From Pseudescherichia sp039594205 (GTDB taxonomy: Bacteria; Pseudomonadota; Gammaproteobacteria; Enterobacterales; Enterobacteriaceae), in the NCBI GenBank assembly GCA_039594205.1, contig JBCNNW010000001.1, positions 1 to 64,000 of the forward strand: a DNA stretch of 64,000 nucleotides, given 5' to 3'. Both the position numbers and the translations under genes were made by a program. This document shows, in pieces, positions 1-10,238 of this stretch. The first letter of the stretch is position 1, and every line of letters begins with the position of its first letter. The notes under the pieces are model-generated. The model saw only the letters and a program-made list of their open reading frames with translations, searched no databases and was not told the origin of the DNA.

Positions 1-2679
1 CGCAGTTTTCTTCGCTTTTTTATCGGCTTTTACCGGTACAGCGGATTCAACCTGCGCAGGCGCAGCTTCACCCTCTCTGTACTCACGACCGTAGTAGGTA
101 TCCAGCAGGATCTGTTTCAGCTCGGCAATCAGCGGATAGCGTGGGTTAGCACCGGTACACTGGTCATCGAAGGCATCTTCAGACAGCTTGTCAACGTGTG
201 CCAGGAAGTCGGCTTCCTGCACGCCTGCTTCACGGATAGATTTCGGAATACCCAGCTCGGCTTTCAGGCTGTCCAGCCAGGCCAGCAGCTTCTCAATCTT
301 CGCAGCGGTGCGATCGCCTGGTGCGCTAAGCCCCAGGTGGTCGGCGATCTCTGCGTAGCGGCGGCGAGCCTGCGGACGATCGTACTGGCTGAAAGCGGTC
401 TGTTTGGTTGGGTTATCATTGGCGTTATAGCGGATAACGTTGCCAATCAGCAGGGCGTTTGCCAGGCCGTGCGGAATATGGAACTGTGAGCCAAGCTTGT
501 GCGCCATAGAGTGGCATACCCCAAGGAAGGCGTTAGCAAACGCAATACCGGCGATGGTGGCTGCACCGTGCACGCGTTCGCGGGCAACCGGGTTTTTGGA
601 ACCTTCGTGGTAGGACGCTGGCAGATACTCTTTCAGCAGCTTAAGCGCCTGCAGGGCTTGCCCATCGGAGAACTCAGAGGCCAGCACCGAGACATAGGCT
701 TCCAGGGCGTGGGTTACCGCATCCAGCCCGCCAAAGGCGCACAGGGATTTCGGCATATCCATGACCAGGTTAGCATCGACAATCGCCATATCCGGGGTCA
801 GCGCGTAGTCAGCCAGCGGGTATTTCTGACCGGTGGCATCATCGGTTACTACGGCAAACGGCGTAACTTCAGAACCGGTACCGGAGGTAGTGGTGACAGC
901 AATCATTTTTGCTTTCACACCCATTTTCGGGAACTTATAGATACGTTTACGGATATCCATAAAGCGCAGCGCCAGCTCTTCGAAGTGGGTTTCCGGATGC
1001 TCATACATGACCCACATGATTTTCGCGGCATCCATCGGGGAGCCGCCGCCAAGGGCGATGATCACGTCAGGCTTGAAGGAGTTCGCCAGCTCAGCTCCCT
1101 TACGGACGACGGTCAGGGTGGGATCCGCTTCAACTTCAAAGAACACTTCTGTCTCAACGCCGGCCGCTTTCAGCACGGAGGTGATCTGGTCCGCATAGCC
1201 ATTGTTGAACAGGAAGCGGTCGGTAACGATCAGCGCGCGTTTGTGACCATCGGTAATCACTTCGTCCAGCGCGATTGGCAGAGAGCCACGGCGGAAGTAG
1301 ATTGATTTCGGAAGTTTATGCCACAACATGTTTTCAGCTCGCTTAGCAACGGTTTTCTTGTTGATCAGGTGCTTCGGACCGACGTTTTCAGAGATGGAGT
1401 TACCACCCCAGGAGCCGCAGCCCAGGGTCAGGGATGGGGCGAGCTTGAAGTTATACAGATCGCCGATACCACCCTGTGAGGCAGGGGTGTTAATCAGAAT
1501 ACGGGCGGTCTTCATCTTCTCGCCGAAGAAGGCGACGCGTTCCGGCTGGTTGTCCTGGTCAGTATAGAGACAGGAGGTGTGACCGATCCCGCCCATGGCA
1601 ACCAGTTTTTCAGCCTTAGCGACGGCATCTTCGAAATCTTTTGCACGGTACATGGCCAGCGTCGGAGAGAGTTTTTCGTGAGCAAACGGCTCGCTCTCAT
1701 CCACATTGGTGACTTCGCCAATCAGGATTTTGGTGCTGGCCGGTACGGTGAAGCCTGCCAGTTCAGCAATTTTAACCGCCGGCTGGCCAACGATGGCCGC
1801 ATTCAGCGCCCCGTTTTTCAGGATGATATCCTGAACGGCTTTCAGCTCCTGGCCCTGCAGCATGTAGCCGCCGTGGCTGGCGAAGCGTTCACGTACGCTG
1901 TCATAAACGGAGTCAACGACTACCACGGACTGCTCGGAGGCACAGATCACGCCGTTATCAAAGGTTTTGGACATCAGTACAGAGGCAACCGCACGTTTGA
2001 TATCTGCGGTTTCATCAATAACTACCGGTGTGTTACCTGCACCAACGCCGATAGCGGGTTTACCAGAGCTGTAAGCCGCTTTCACCATACCCGGACCACC
2101 GGTTGCGAGGATCAGGTTAATATCCGGATGGTGCATCAGTGCGTTAGAAAGCTCGACTGAGGGTTGGTCAATCCAGCCAATCAGATCTTTTGGTGCGCCT
2201 GCTGCGATTGCGGCCTGCAGAACGATATCGGCTGCTTTATTAGTAGCATCTTTAGCACGCGGGTGTGGAGAGAAGATAATCGCGTTGCGCGTCTTAAGGC
2301 TAATGAGCGATTTAAAGATTGCAGTGGAGGTCGGGTTAGTAGTTGGAACGATACCGCAAATAATGCCGATAGGTTCAGCGATAGTGATAGTACCAAACGT
2401 GTCATCGGTAGAGAGAACACCGCAGGTCTTCTCGTCTTTATAGGCATTGTAAATATATTCAGAAGCAAAGTGGTTTTTTATCACCTTATCTTCCACAATA
2501 CCCATACCGGATTCAGCGACGGCCAGCTTAGCGAGGGGAATTCGCGCGTCAGCGGCGGCCAGAGCAGCGGCACGGAAGATTTTATCAACTTGTTCTTGAG
2601 AAAAGTTGGCATATTCACGCTGGGCTTTTTTCACGCGTTCAACGAGTGCGTTGAGTTCAGCGACGTTAGTAACGGCCAT
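1..2679 (-). CDS. adhE: Bifunctional acetaldehyde-CoA / alcohol dehydrogenase AdhE (3' end outside the window)
   Basis: Converts acetyl-CoA to acetaldehyde and then ethanol, re-oxidising NADH in fermentation; the family forms long cytoplasmic spirosomes. Reading starts at the ATG at 2679 (MAVTNVAELNAL) behind an AGGAG Shine-Dalgarno. It is open for 893 codons to the window edge, where the Lys/Ala-rich tail KADKKAKKTA is still in frame, so only the last few codons and the stop are missing. The N-terminal aldehyde dehydrogenase half carries the catalytic Cys in DNGVICASEQS. The C-terminal iron-dependent alcohol dehydrogenase half carries GGGSPMDAAK and the metal-ligand stretches DAVTHALEAY and CHSMAHKLGSQFHIPHG. 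E. coli AdhE is 891 residues. The gene stands alone behind a 487-bp leader and promoter region. Confidence 0.97.
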   Translation of the reverse strand, partial: MAVTNVAELNALVERVKKAQREYANFSQEQVDKIFRAAALAAADARIPLAKLAVAESGMGIVEDKVIKNHFASEYIYNAYKDEKTCGVLSTDDTFGTITIAEPIGIICGIVPTTNPTSTAIFKSLISLKTRNAIIFSPHPRAKDATNKAADIVLQAAIAAGAPKDLIGWIDQPSVELSNALMHHPDINLILATGGPGMVKAAYSSGKPAIGVGAGNTPVVIDETADIKRAVASVLMSKTFDNGVICASEQSVVVVDSVYDSVRERFASHGGYMLQGQELKAVQDIILKNGALNAAIVGQPAVKIAELAGFTVPASTKILIGEVTNVDESEPFAHEKLSPTLAMYRAKDFEDAVAKAEKLVAMGGIGHTSCLYTDQDNQPERVAFFGEKMKTARILINTPASQGGIGDLYNFKLAPSLTLGCGSWGGNSISENVGPKHLINKKTVAKRAENMLWHKLPKSIYFRRGSLPIALDEVITDGHKRALIVTDRFLFNNGYADQITSVLKAAGVETEVFFEVEADPTLTVVRKGAELANSFKPDVIIALGGGSPMDAAKIMWVMYEHPETHFEELALRFMDIRKRIYKFPKMGVKAKMIAVTTTSGTGSEVTPFAVVTDDATGQKYPLADYALTPDMAIVDANLVMDMPKSLCAFGGLDAVTHALEAYVSVLASEFSDGQALQALKLLKEYLPASYHEGSKNPVARERVHGAATIAGIAFANAFLGVCHSMAHKLGSQFHIPHGLANALLIGNVIRYNANDNPTKQTAFSQYDRPQARRRYAEIADHLGLSAPGDRTAAKIEKLLAWLDSLKAELGIPKSIREAGVQEADFLAHVDKLSEDAFDDQCTGANPRYPLIAELKQILLDTYYGREYREGEAAPAQVESAVPVKADKKAKKTA

Positions 2680-2703
2680 AATGATCTCCTGATAATGTTA
2701 AAA

Positions 2704-2830
2704 CTCTTTTAGTAAATCAGTTGCTCAACGGATCAACAGAACAGTATAGTAAGAGCCGTTGCTGCCTGCATTACTTCTTCAATAACAATAACTTATTAGA
2801 GATTGCTGCACCCATGATTTACTAAAAGAG
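2704..2830 (-). promoter_or_regulatory. Long-range inverted repeat in the adhE 5' leader
   Basis: CTCTTTTAGTAAATCA (2704-2719) and TGATTTACTAAAAGAG (2815-2830) are exact reverse complements, 16 bp each, about 95 bases apart. In the adhE transcript they would form a long stem ending 25 bases upstream of the start codon. In E. coli, adhE translation is known to need RNase III cleavage of the folded leader. This repeat is a good candidate for that structure; the link is inference. Confidence 0.6.
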
Positions 2831-3166
2831 CCTCGCCTCAGCATCATACCGTTTGATACTTTTATCTCCCTGGCGGCATAGACAAGGTTACTCACTTCTG
2901 AGTAGTAATTACGTGATCCAGATCAAGAACAGTCCAAGCTGACACCTTTCAGCAGAGGCTTTTTTAGCGCTTTGTATCAAATGTTAATAATTTCATAGGT
3001 TCAGTAGATATAATTCAGCATACTTTCTACAATTAAATAACATAACGCTTTCGTCACGTTTTTCAGAATAATTCTGGTGAAGTATGCTGAAAATAAACGT
3101 ATATTTAGCATGGTTTTTTTAGGGCGATAATTTTGCTTTCTGCGTTGATTGCCAGCGGAGCTTACC
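2831..3166. promoter_or_regulatory. adhE-ychE divergent intergenic region
   Basis: This completes the 487-bp gap between the divergent adhE and ychE genes. It is AT-rich and has no convincing open frame. At 2913-2926 GTGATCCAGATCAA matches 9 of the 10 fixed positions of the FNR consensus TTGAT-N4-ATCAA. An anaerobic-regulator site suits adhE, but it is a prediction. I could not place the adhE promoters with confidence. Confidence 0.4.
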
Positions 3167-3814
3167 GTGATCCAGACGTTGTTTGATTTTCCGACCTACC
3201 TCAAATTTTTCATTGGTCTTTTTGCCCTGGTTAACCCGGTCGGGATAATTCCTGTATTTATCAGCATGACCAGCTATCAAACGGCGGCGGCAAGAAACAA
3301 AACCAACATGACGGCCAGCGTCTCGGTAGCGATCATTCTGCTCACCTCGCTCTTTCTGGGTAGCACTATCCTGCAACTATTTGGTATCTCAATTGACTCC
3401 TTCCGCATTGCCGGAGGCATACTTGTGGTGACAATTGCAATGTCGATGATCAGCGGTAAGCTGGGCGAAGATAAGCAGAATAAACAGGAGAAGTCAGAGA
3501 CGGCTATTCGTGAAAGCATTGGCGTGGTTCCGCTCGCACTGCCGCTGATGGCGGGGCCGGGAGCCATAAGTTCAACCATCGTCTGGGGGACCCGTTTTCA
3601 TAGCTGGCCACACCTGCTCTGCTTTTCAATCGCCATCGCCCTGTTTGCTTGTTGCTGCTGGGGACTATTTCGCATTGCCCCCTGGCTGGTTCGTTTATTA
3701 GGACAGACAGGCATCAACGTTATTACCCGTATCATGGGGCTATTGCTGATGGCACTGGGCATTGAATTTATTGTTACCGGGATAAAAGCCATTTTTCCTG
3801 GGCTGCTGGGCTAA
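3167..3814 (+). CDS. ychE: MarC-family inner-membrane protein YchE
   Basis: Six-helix integral membrane protein of the MarC/UPF0056 family; function unknown. The start is GTG at 3167 (VIQTLFDFPTYL): GCGGAG lies six bases upstream, and this gives 215 residues, the length of E. coli YchE. A TTG six codons further up is open but has no better ribosome site. Family features include LVNPVGIIPVFI near the N-terminus, the conserved SGKLGEDKQNKQEKSE loop and LMAGPGAISS. It lies divergent from adhE and upstream of opp, with a long hairpin after its stop. Confidence 0.93.
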   Translation: MIQTLFDFPTYLKFFIGLFALVNPVGIIPVFISMTSYQTAAARNKTNMTASVSVAIILLTSLFLGSTILQLFGISIDSFRIAGGILVVTIAMSMISGKLGEDKQNKQEKSETAIRESIGVVPLALPLMAGPGAISSTIVWGTRFHSWPHLLCFSIAIALFACCCWGLFRIAPWLVRLLGQTGINVITRIMGLLLMALGIEFIVTGIKAIFPGLLG

Positions 3815-3829
3815 CCCCTTTCAACGGCG

Positions 3830-3882
3830 CGCCATTTTTTACCATTATTAGTAAAACATATAACTAATGTTGAAAAATGGCG
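3830..3882 (+). terminator. Composite hairpin downstream of ychE
   Basis: CGCCATTTTT (3830-3839) pairs with AAAAATGGCG (3873-3882), and inside it ATTAGT (3847-3852) pairs with ACTAAT (3863-3868). It lies 16 bases after the ychE stop. There is no U-run after the outer stem, so it may act as an mRNA 3'-end structure rather than a classical terminator. Confidence 0.45.
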
Positions 3883-4563
3883 TAATCATAATAAATTGCG
3901 CTGGCTAGAGTTACTCTTTAATAATCAGCTGGTTACCTCACTCCTCTTGACATGTTTGCTTACATTTGCCCCTTTCTGCCTGTTATTTTACTCACATGAT
4001 ACTCTTGGGCTTGCTGTCCGATTATTGAAATGATATTAGTAAATTAATCGTCCCAGCAGATTAATGTGCTAGAAAATGTACACTTGTTACGTTTTTGTGT
4101 AAAAAACAATCAGTCAGGCCTTAAACAGGAGATCGAGAAAGGTAGATGCACTATGTAATTGATAATCATAGCGATATCCTATTTTCCCCTCCCGTTACAC
4201 TGCGCACACGGACTCGCCGGGATAGTGTAAAAGAGAAATGCTTAACAAATTTGCAAATTGTATTGGCGAACAATAAATCCATTTGATACTTTCCAGGCCA
4301 CTATTTGCACCAGAATAGATGCAGATGAGAATCATTTTCATAATTGATTCTTCTCAGGATATAGAGGCGCCTCAAACAGGGGAGGCGTTAACGAATCGAC
4401 GCAAGGCTGCCGTCATGAGCAGTCAGTAATAATAAAAGTCGGTGATAGCAAGCAGTAAAACCTGACGGATGCAAAAACTCCTGCGCCGCACAGGGACCCC
4501 AGCAGGGGAATGAAACAGGCTGGCGCTAAAGCCAGTAATTATAATGAGTGGAGTACCAACACA
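3883..4563 (+). promoter_or_regulatory. oppA upstream region and leader
   Basis: About 680 bp without a credible gene, AT-rich over its first two thirds. It holds two Fur-box-like sequences, reported separately for the stronger one (4321-4339) and at about 4155-4173 for the weaker (core GATAATCAT). Near the gene are small hairpins CCCC-AGCA-GGGG (4497-4508) and CTGGC-GCTAAA-GCCAG (4520-4535). A CA-rich stretch ACCAACACA directly precedes the oppA start. In E. coli and Salmonella oppA is repressed by the small RNA GcvB, which prefers CA-rich sites, so this stretch is a plausible target. Confidence 0.4.
4321..4339. promoter_or_regulatory. Putative Fur box upstream of oppA
   Basis: GCAGATGAGAATCATTTTC matches 14 of 19 positions of the consensus GATAATGATAATCATTATC, including the whole AATCATT core. 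It lies about 225 bp upstream of the oppA start codon. This is a prediction by eye, not a scored site. Confidence 0.4.
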
Positions 4564-6198
4564 ATGTCCATCATCACAAAAAAAAGCTTGGTAGCGGCAG
4601 GGATTTTGACTGCGCTAATCGCGGGTAATGTTGCCATGGCGGCAGACGTACCTGCAGGTGTACAACTGGCAGAGAAGCAGACCCTGATCCGCAATAACGG
4701 TGCCGAGCCGCAGTCGCTCGATCCGAACAAGATTGAAGGGGTACCAGAATCCAACGTCAGCCGCGATCTCTTTGAAGGTCTGCTGATTACCTCTCCGGTC
4801 GACGGCCACCCCGTACCAGGCGTCGCCGAATCCTGGGATAATAAAGATTTCAAAGTCTGGACCTTCCACCTGCGTAAAGATGCCAAGTGGTCCAACGGCG
4901 AGCCTGTGACCGCCCAGGATTTCGTTTATAGCTGGCAGCGCCTGGTCGATCCGAATACCGCTTCGCCTTATGCAAGCTACCCGCAATATGGTCATATTGT
5001 AAACGTTGATGCGATCATCGACGGAAAAATGAAGCCGAGCGAGCTGGGCGTTAAGGCAATTGATGACCACACGCTGGAAGTCACCCTCAGCGAGCCGGTG
5101 CCTTACTTCTATAAGCTGCTGGTTAACCCGGCGATGTCCCCGGTCAATAAAACCGCCATCGAAAAATTTGGCGAAAAGTGGACTCAGCCAGCAAATATCG
5201 TCTCCAACGGCGCGTTTAAACTGCAGGACTGGGTGGTTAACGAACGTATTGTGATGGTGCGTAACACCAACTACTGGAATAACGGTAAAACCGTTCTCGA
5301 TCAAATTACCTATCTGCCAATCTCCTCCGAAGTGACGGACGTTAACCGCTACCGCAGCGGCGAGATTGACATGACTTATAACAACCTGCCGATCGAGCTG
5401 TTCCAGAAGCTGAAAAAAGAGATCCCGCAGGAGGTGCATGTTGACCCGTATCTGTGCACCTACTACTACGAAATTAACAACCAGAAAGCACCGTTTACCG
5501 ATGCCCGTATCCGTACCGCACTCAAGCTGGGCCTGGATCGCGACATCATCGCTAATAAAGTAAAAGCGCAGGGCGATCTGCCTGCCTATGGCTACACTCC
5601 GCCGTATGCCGACGGTGCGAAGCTGACCAAGCCAGAGTGGTTCGGCTGGACGCAGGAAAAACGTAACGAAGAGGCGAAAAAACTGCTGGCTGAAGCAGGC
5701 TACACCAAAGACAAGCCGCTGACCTTTAATCTGCTGTACAACACCTCCGATCTGCACAAGAAGCTGGCTATTGCTGCCGCCTCAATCTGGCAGAAAAACC
5801 TTGGCGTTAACGTTAAGCTGGTGAACCAGGAGTGGAAAACCTTCCTCGACACGCGTCATCAGGGTAACTTCGACGTAGCGCGTGCTGGCTGGTGTGCAGA
5901 CTATAACGAACCGACTTCATTCCTGAATACCATGCTCTCTGGCAGCTCCATGAACACCGCGCACTATAAGAGCGAGGCGTTTGACCGCATCATGGCCGAT
6001 GCCGTGAAAGCCAGCGACGAAGCAAAACGCAGCGAGCTGTACGATCAGGCTGAGCAGCAGCTGGGCAAAGACTCGGCGATCGTGCCGGTTTACTACTACG
6101 TAAACGCACGTCTGGTGAAACCATGGGTTGGCGGTTATACCGGTAAAGACCCAATGGATAACGTCTACGGTAAAGATCTCTACGTTATCAAACATTAA
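4564..6198 (+). CDS. oppA: Periplasmic oligopeptide-binding protein OppA
   Basis: High-affinity periplasmic receptor of the oligopeptide ABC importer; binds peptides of about 2-5 residues largely regardless of sequence. The start is ATG at 4564 (MSIITKKSLVAAG), giving 544 residues against 543 in E. coli; an upstream ATG at 4510 would add 18 unrelated residues. A signal peptide runs to about residue 26 (AGNVAMA, then ADVPAGVQ). SBP family 5 landmarks include EGVPESNVSRDLFEGL, RKDAKWSNGEPVTAQDFVYSW and the RAGWCADYNEPTSFLN stretch near the pocket. It is the first and probably most highly expressed gene of oppABCDF, followed by a hairpin before oppB. Confidence 0.98.
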   Translation: MSIITKKSLVAAGILTALIAGNVAMAADVPAGVQLAEKQTLIRNNGAEPQSLDPNKIEGVPESNVSRDLFEGLLITSPVDGHPVPGVAESWDNKDFKVWTFHLRKDAKWSNGEPVTAQDFVYSWQRLVDPNTASPYASYPQYGHIVNVDAIIDGKMKPSELGVKAIDDHTLEVTLSEPVPYFYKLLVNPAMSPVNKTAIEKFGEKWTQPANIVSNGAFKLQDWVVNERIVMVRNTNYWNNGKTVLDQITYLPISSEVTDVNRYRSGEIDMTYNNLPIELFQKLKKEIPQEVHVDPYLCTYYYEINNQKAPFTDARIRTALKLGLDRDIIANKVKAQGDLPAYGYTPPYADGAKLTKPEWFGWTQEKRNEEAKKLLAEAGYTKDKPLTFNLLYNTSDLHKKLAIAAASIWQKNLGVNVKLVNQEWKTFLDTRHQGNFDVARAGWCADYNEPTSFLNTMLSGSSMNTAHYKSEAFDRIMADAVKASDEAKRSELYDQAEQQLGKDSAIVPVYYYVNARLVKPWVGGYTGKDPMDNVYGKDLYVIKH

Positions 6199-6208
6199 TG
6201 GCAATATG

Positions 6209-6254
6209 TGGGGCAGGGCGCAACCGTGCTAAGACGCGGCGTCGCTCTGCCCCA
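6209..6254 (+). terminator. oppA-oppB intercistronic hairpin
   Basis: TGGGGCAGGGCG (6209-6220) pairs with CGCTCTGCCCCA (6243-6254): 12 base pairs with one G-U and a 22-base loop. There is no strong U-run, so it should protect the oppA 3' end or attenuate read-through rather than end the operon. This fits the need for more binding protein than permease. Confidence 0.6.
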
Positions 6255-6333
6255 TCGTGTCTTATTTTATCGCACTGCATACACCGGCGTTATTCCGCCA
6301 CGTGTATAAGGCACAGGCCAGAAGGTACGGGCA

Positions 6334-7254
6334 ATGTTGAAATTTATTTTACGTCGCTGTCTGGAAGCAATTCCGACGCTCCTGATTCTAATTACGATCT
6401 CCTTCTTTATGATGCGTCTTGCGCCGGGTAGTCCGTTTACCAGCGAGCGCGCGCTGCCGCCAGAAGTCATGGCCAATATCGAAGCGAAATATCACTTAAA
6501 CGATCCGATCATGACCCAGTATTTCAGCTATCTGAAACAGCTGGCGCACGGCGATTTCGGGCCGTCATTCAAATATAAAGACTATTCGGTCAACGATCTG
6601 GTGGCTTCCAGCTTCCCGGTGTCGGCAAAATTAGGCGCAGCTGCCTTTTTCCTTGCCGTGGTGCTCGGCGTTGCGGCAGGCGTTATTGCGGCGCTTAACC
6701 AGAATACAAAATGGGACTATACGGTCATGGGGTTTGCGATGACCGGGGTAGTTATTCCCAGCTTCGTGGTCGCCCCGCTGCTGGTGCTTATTTTCGCTAT
6801 TACGCTGAAGTGGCTGCCGGGCGGCGGCTGGAACGGCGGAGCGCCGAAGTTTATGATCCTGCCGATGGTGGCGCTCTCTCTCGCCTACATCGCCAGCATA
6901 GCGCGTATCACCCGTGGATCGATGATTGAAGTGCTGCACTCTAACTTCATCCGTACCGCTCGCGCTAAAGGCTTACCTCTGCGTCGTATCATTATGCGGC
7001 ACGCCCTGAAGCCTGCGTTGCTGCCGGTTCTCTCCTATATGGGCCCTGCGTTTGTCGGCATCATCACTGGCTCGATGGTTATCGAAACTATCTACGGTCT
7101 GCCGGGTATCGGCCAGCTGTTTGTTAACGGTGCGCTGAACCGCGACTACTCGCTGGTGCTGAGCCTGACCATTCTGGTCGGCACGCTGACCATTCTGTTT
7201 AACGCGATCGTGGACGTGCTCTATGCCGTTATCGATCCGAAAATCCGTTACTAA
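6334..7254 (+). CDS. oppB: Oligopeptide ABC transporter permease OppB
   Basis: One of the two inner-membrane channel subunits of the oligopeptide importer. The 306 residues match E. coli in length, beginning MLKFILRRCLEAIPTL. The protein has an N-terminal membrane helix, a periplasmic loop of about 70 residues, then a block of five helices. The coupling motif for the ATPases is TARAKGLPLRRIIMRHALKPA at roughly residues 207-227. It follows the oppA hairpin at 135 bp and is 14 bp upstream of oppC. Confidence 0.97.
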   Translation: MLKFILRRCLEAIPTLLILITISFFMMRLAPGSPFTSERALPPEVMANIEAKYHLNDPIMTQYFSYLKQLAHGDFGPSFKYKDYSVNDLVASSFPVSAKLGAAAFFLAVVLGVAAGVIAALNQNTKWDYTVMGFAMTGVVIPSFVVAPLLVLIFAITLKWLPGGGWNGGAPKFMILPMVALSLAYIASIARITRGSMIEVLHSNFIRTARAKGLPLRRIIMRHALKPALLPVLSYMGPAFVGIITGSMVIETIYGLPGIGQLFVNGALNRDYSLVLSLTILVGTLTILFNAIVDVLYAVIDPKIRY

Positions 7255-7268
7255 CGCTGGGGTACGCC

Positions 7269-8177
7269 ATGATGTTAAGTAAGAAAAACAGCGAGGCGCT
7301 GGAAAACTTCAGTGAGAAACTGGAAGTCGAGGGGCGCAGCCTGTGGCAGGACGCGCGCCGCCGCTTTATGCACAACCGCGCGGCGGTAACCAGCCTTGCG
7401 GTGCTGGTCCTGATTGCGCTGTTCGTCGCCTTTGCCCCGCTGCTGTCGCAGTTTACCTATTTCGATACCGACTGGGGCATGATGTCCAACGCGCCGGATA
7501 TGGCCTCCGGGCACTACTTCGGCACTGACTCCTCGGGCCGCGACCTGCTGGTGCGCGTCGCCATTGGTGGCCGTATCTCTCTGATGGTTGGCATTGCCGC
7601 CGCGCTGGTGGCAGTTATTGTCGGCACGCTCTACGGTTCACTCTCCGGCTACCTCGGCGGCAAAGTCGACTCGGTAATGATGCGTCTGCTGGAGATACTC
7701 AACTCCTTCCCGTTCATGTTCTTTGTGATCCTGCTGGTGACCTTTTTCGGCCAAAATATTCTGCTGATCTTTGTCGCTATCGGCATGGTATCCTGGCTCG
7801 ACATGGCGCGTATCGTGCGCGGCCAGACCCTGAGCCTGAAGCGCAAAGAGTTTATCGAAGCGGCACAGGTCGGCGGCGTTTCAACGGCCAGCATCGTGGT
7901 ACGCCACATCGTGCCGAACGTACTGGGCGTGGTGGTGGTCTATGCCTCGCTGCTGGTACCAAGCATGATCCTGTTTGAATCCTTCCTGAGCTTCCTTGGT
8001 CTCGGTACCCAGGAGCCGCTCAGCAGCTGGGGCGCACTGCTTAGCGATGGCGCAAACTCGATGGAAGTCTCACCGTGGCTGCTGCTCTTCCCGGCGGTAT
8101 TCCTGGTTGTCACCCTGTTCTGTTTTAACTTTATCGGCGATGGCCTGCGTGATGCCCTCGACCCGAAAGATCGTTAA
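7269..8177 (+). CDS. oppC: Oligopeptide ABC transporter permease OppC
   Basis: Second channel subunit, pairing with OppB. The 302 residues equal the E. coli length and start MMLSKKNSEALENF. A long cytoplasmic N-terminal tail precedes the first helix (about 40-60). The periplasmic segment GHYFGTDSSGRDLL is typical of OppC/DppC. The EAA coupling loop reads FIEAAQVGGVSTASIVVRHIV. It sits between oppB and oppD with short gaps of 14 and 12 bp. Confidence 0.97.
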   Translation: MMLSKKNSEALENFSEKLEVEGRSLWQDARRRFMHNRAAVTSLAVLVLIALFVAFAPLLSQFTYFDTDWGMMSNAPDMASGHYFGTDSSGRDLLVRVAIGGRISLMVGIAAALVAVIVGTLYGSLSGYLGGKVDSVMMRLLEILNSFPFMFFVILLVTFFGQNILLIFVAIGMVSWLDMARIVRGQTLSLKRKEFIEAAQVGGVSTASIVVRHIVPNVLGVVVVYASLLVPSMILFESFLSFLGLGTQEPLSSWGALLSDGANSMEVSPWLLLFPAVFLVVTLFCFNFIGDGLRDALDPKDR

Positions 8178-8189
8178 GGAGTGCTGTTA

Positions 8190-9199
<1,010 letters not shown>

Positions 9200-9203
<4 letters not shown>

Positions 9204-10204
9204 CTATCCAGACCGAAGAGAGAAAAGTACTGCTCGAAATTGCCGATCTGAAAGTGCATTTCGATATCAAAGATGGCAAGCAGTGGTTCTGGCAGCCACC
9301 AAAGACCCTGAAAGCGGTGGACGGCGTGACGCTGCGCCTCTACGAAGGGGAGACCCTTGGCGTAGTAGGCGAGTCCGGCTGCGGTAAATCGACCTTTGCT
9401 CGTGCCATTATCGGCCTGGTGAAGGCTACCGACGGTAAAGTCGCCTGGCTGGGTAAGGATCTGCTGGGCATGAAGCCCGACGAGTGGCGTGACGTCCGCA
9501 GCGATATCCAGATGATTTTTCAGGATCCTCTGGCGTCTCTAAACCCGCGAATGAACATCGGCGATATTATTGCCGAGCCGCTGCGTACCTACCACCCAAA
9601 CATGCCGCGTCAGGAAGTGCGCGATCGCGTTAAGGCGATGATGATGAAGGTGGGCCTGCTGCCTAACCTGATCAACCGCTATCCGCATGAGTTCTCCGGC
9701 GGTCAGTGCCAGCGTATCGGCATCGCCCGGGCGCTGATCCTTGAGCCGAAGCTGATCATCTGTGATGAGCCAGTCTCCGCGCTGGACGTGTCGATTCAGG
9801 CGCAGGTCGTGAACCTGCTGCAGAAGCTGCAGCGGGAGATGGGACTGTCGCTGATCTTTATCGCCCATGATCTGGCGGTGGTAAAACACATCTCCGATCG
9901 CGTGCTGGTGATGTATCTGGGCCATGCGGTGGAGCTGGGAACCTACGACGAGGTTTATAACAACCCGCTGCACCCCTACACCAAAGCATTGATGTCGGCC
10001 GTGCCGGTGCCCGATCCGGATCTGGAGAAGAACAAGCAGATCCAGCTGCTGGAGGGGGAGCTGCCGTCGCCGATCAACCCGCCGTCAGGCTGCGTGTTCC
10101 GTACCCGCTGTCCGATTGCTGGTCCGGAGTGTGCCCAGACGCGCCCGGTGCTGGAGGGTAGCTTCCGCCACGCCGTCTCCTGTCTGAAGGTTGATCCGTT
10201 ATAA
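9200..10204 (+). CDS. oppF: Oligopeptide ABC transporter ATP-binding protein OppF
   Basis: Partner ATPase of OppD; 334 residues as in E. coli. The ATG overlaps the oppD stop (ATGA), implying translational coupling. Walker A is GESGCGKS (57-64), the signature is FSGGQCQR, Walker B is LIICDEP, and the C-terminal Cys motif is GCVFRTRCPIAGPEC. It is the last gene of the operon, followed nine bases later by a strong bidirectional terminator shared with yciU. Confidence 0.98.
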
Positions 10205-10206
10205 AT

Positions 10207-10238
10207 AAAAAAGGCTGGCGCTACGCCAGCCTTTTTTT
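10207..10238. terminator. Bidirectional terminator oppF / yciU
   Basis: GGCTGGCG-CTA-CGCCAGCC (stem 10213-10220 with 10224-10231) is flanked by an A-run on the left and seven T on the right. It can terminate oppF on the plus strand and yciU on the minus strand. Confidence 0.9.

Noticed and set aside
499..2712. Series of plus-strand frames across adhE (to 268 codons)
   Set aside because: They are shadows of adhE, whose minus-strand frame is continuous and carries all the enzyme motifs.
4615..5757. 380-codon antisense frame opposite oppA
   Set aside because: A by-product of codon bias in oppA; no recognisable domain and no start signal.
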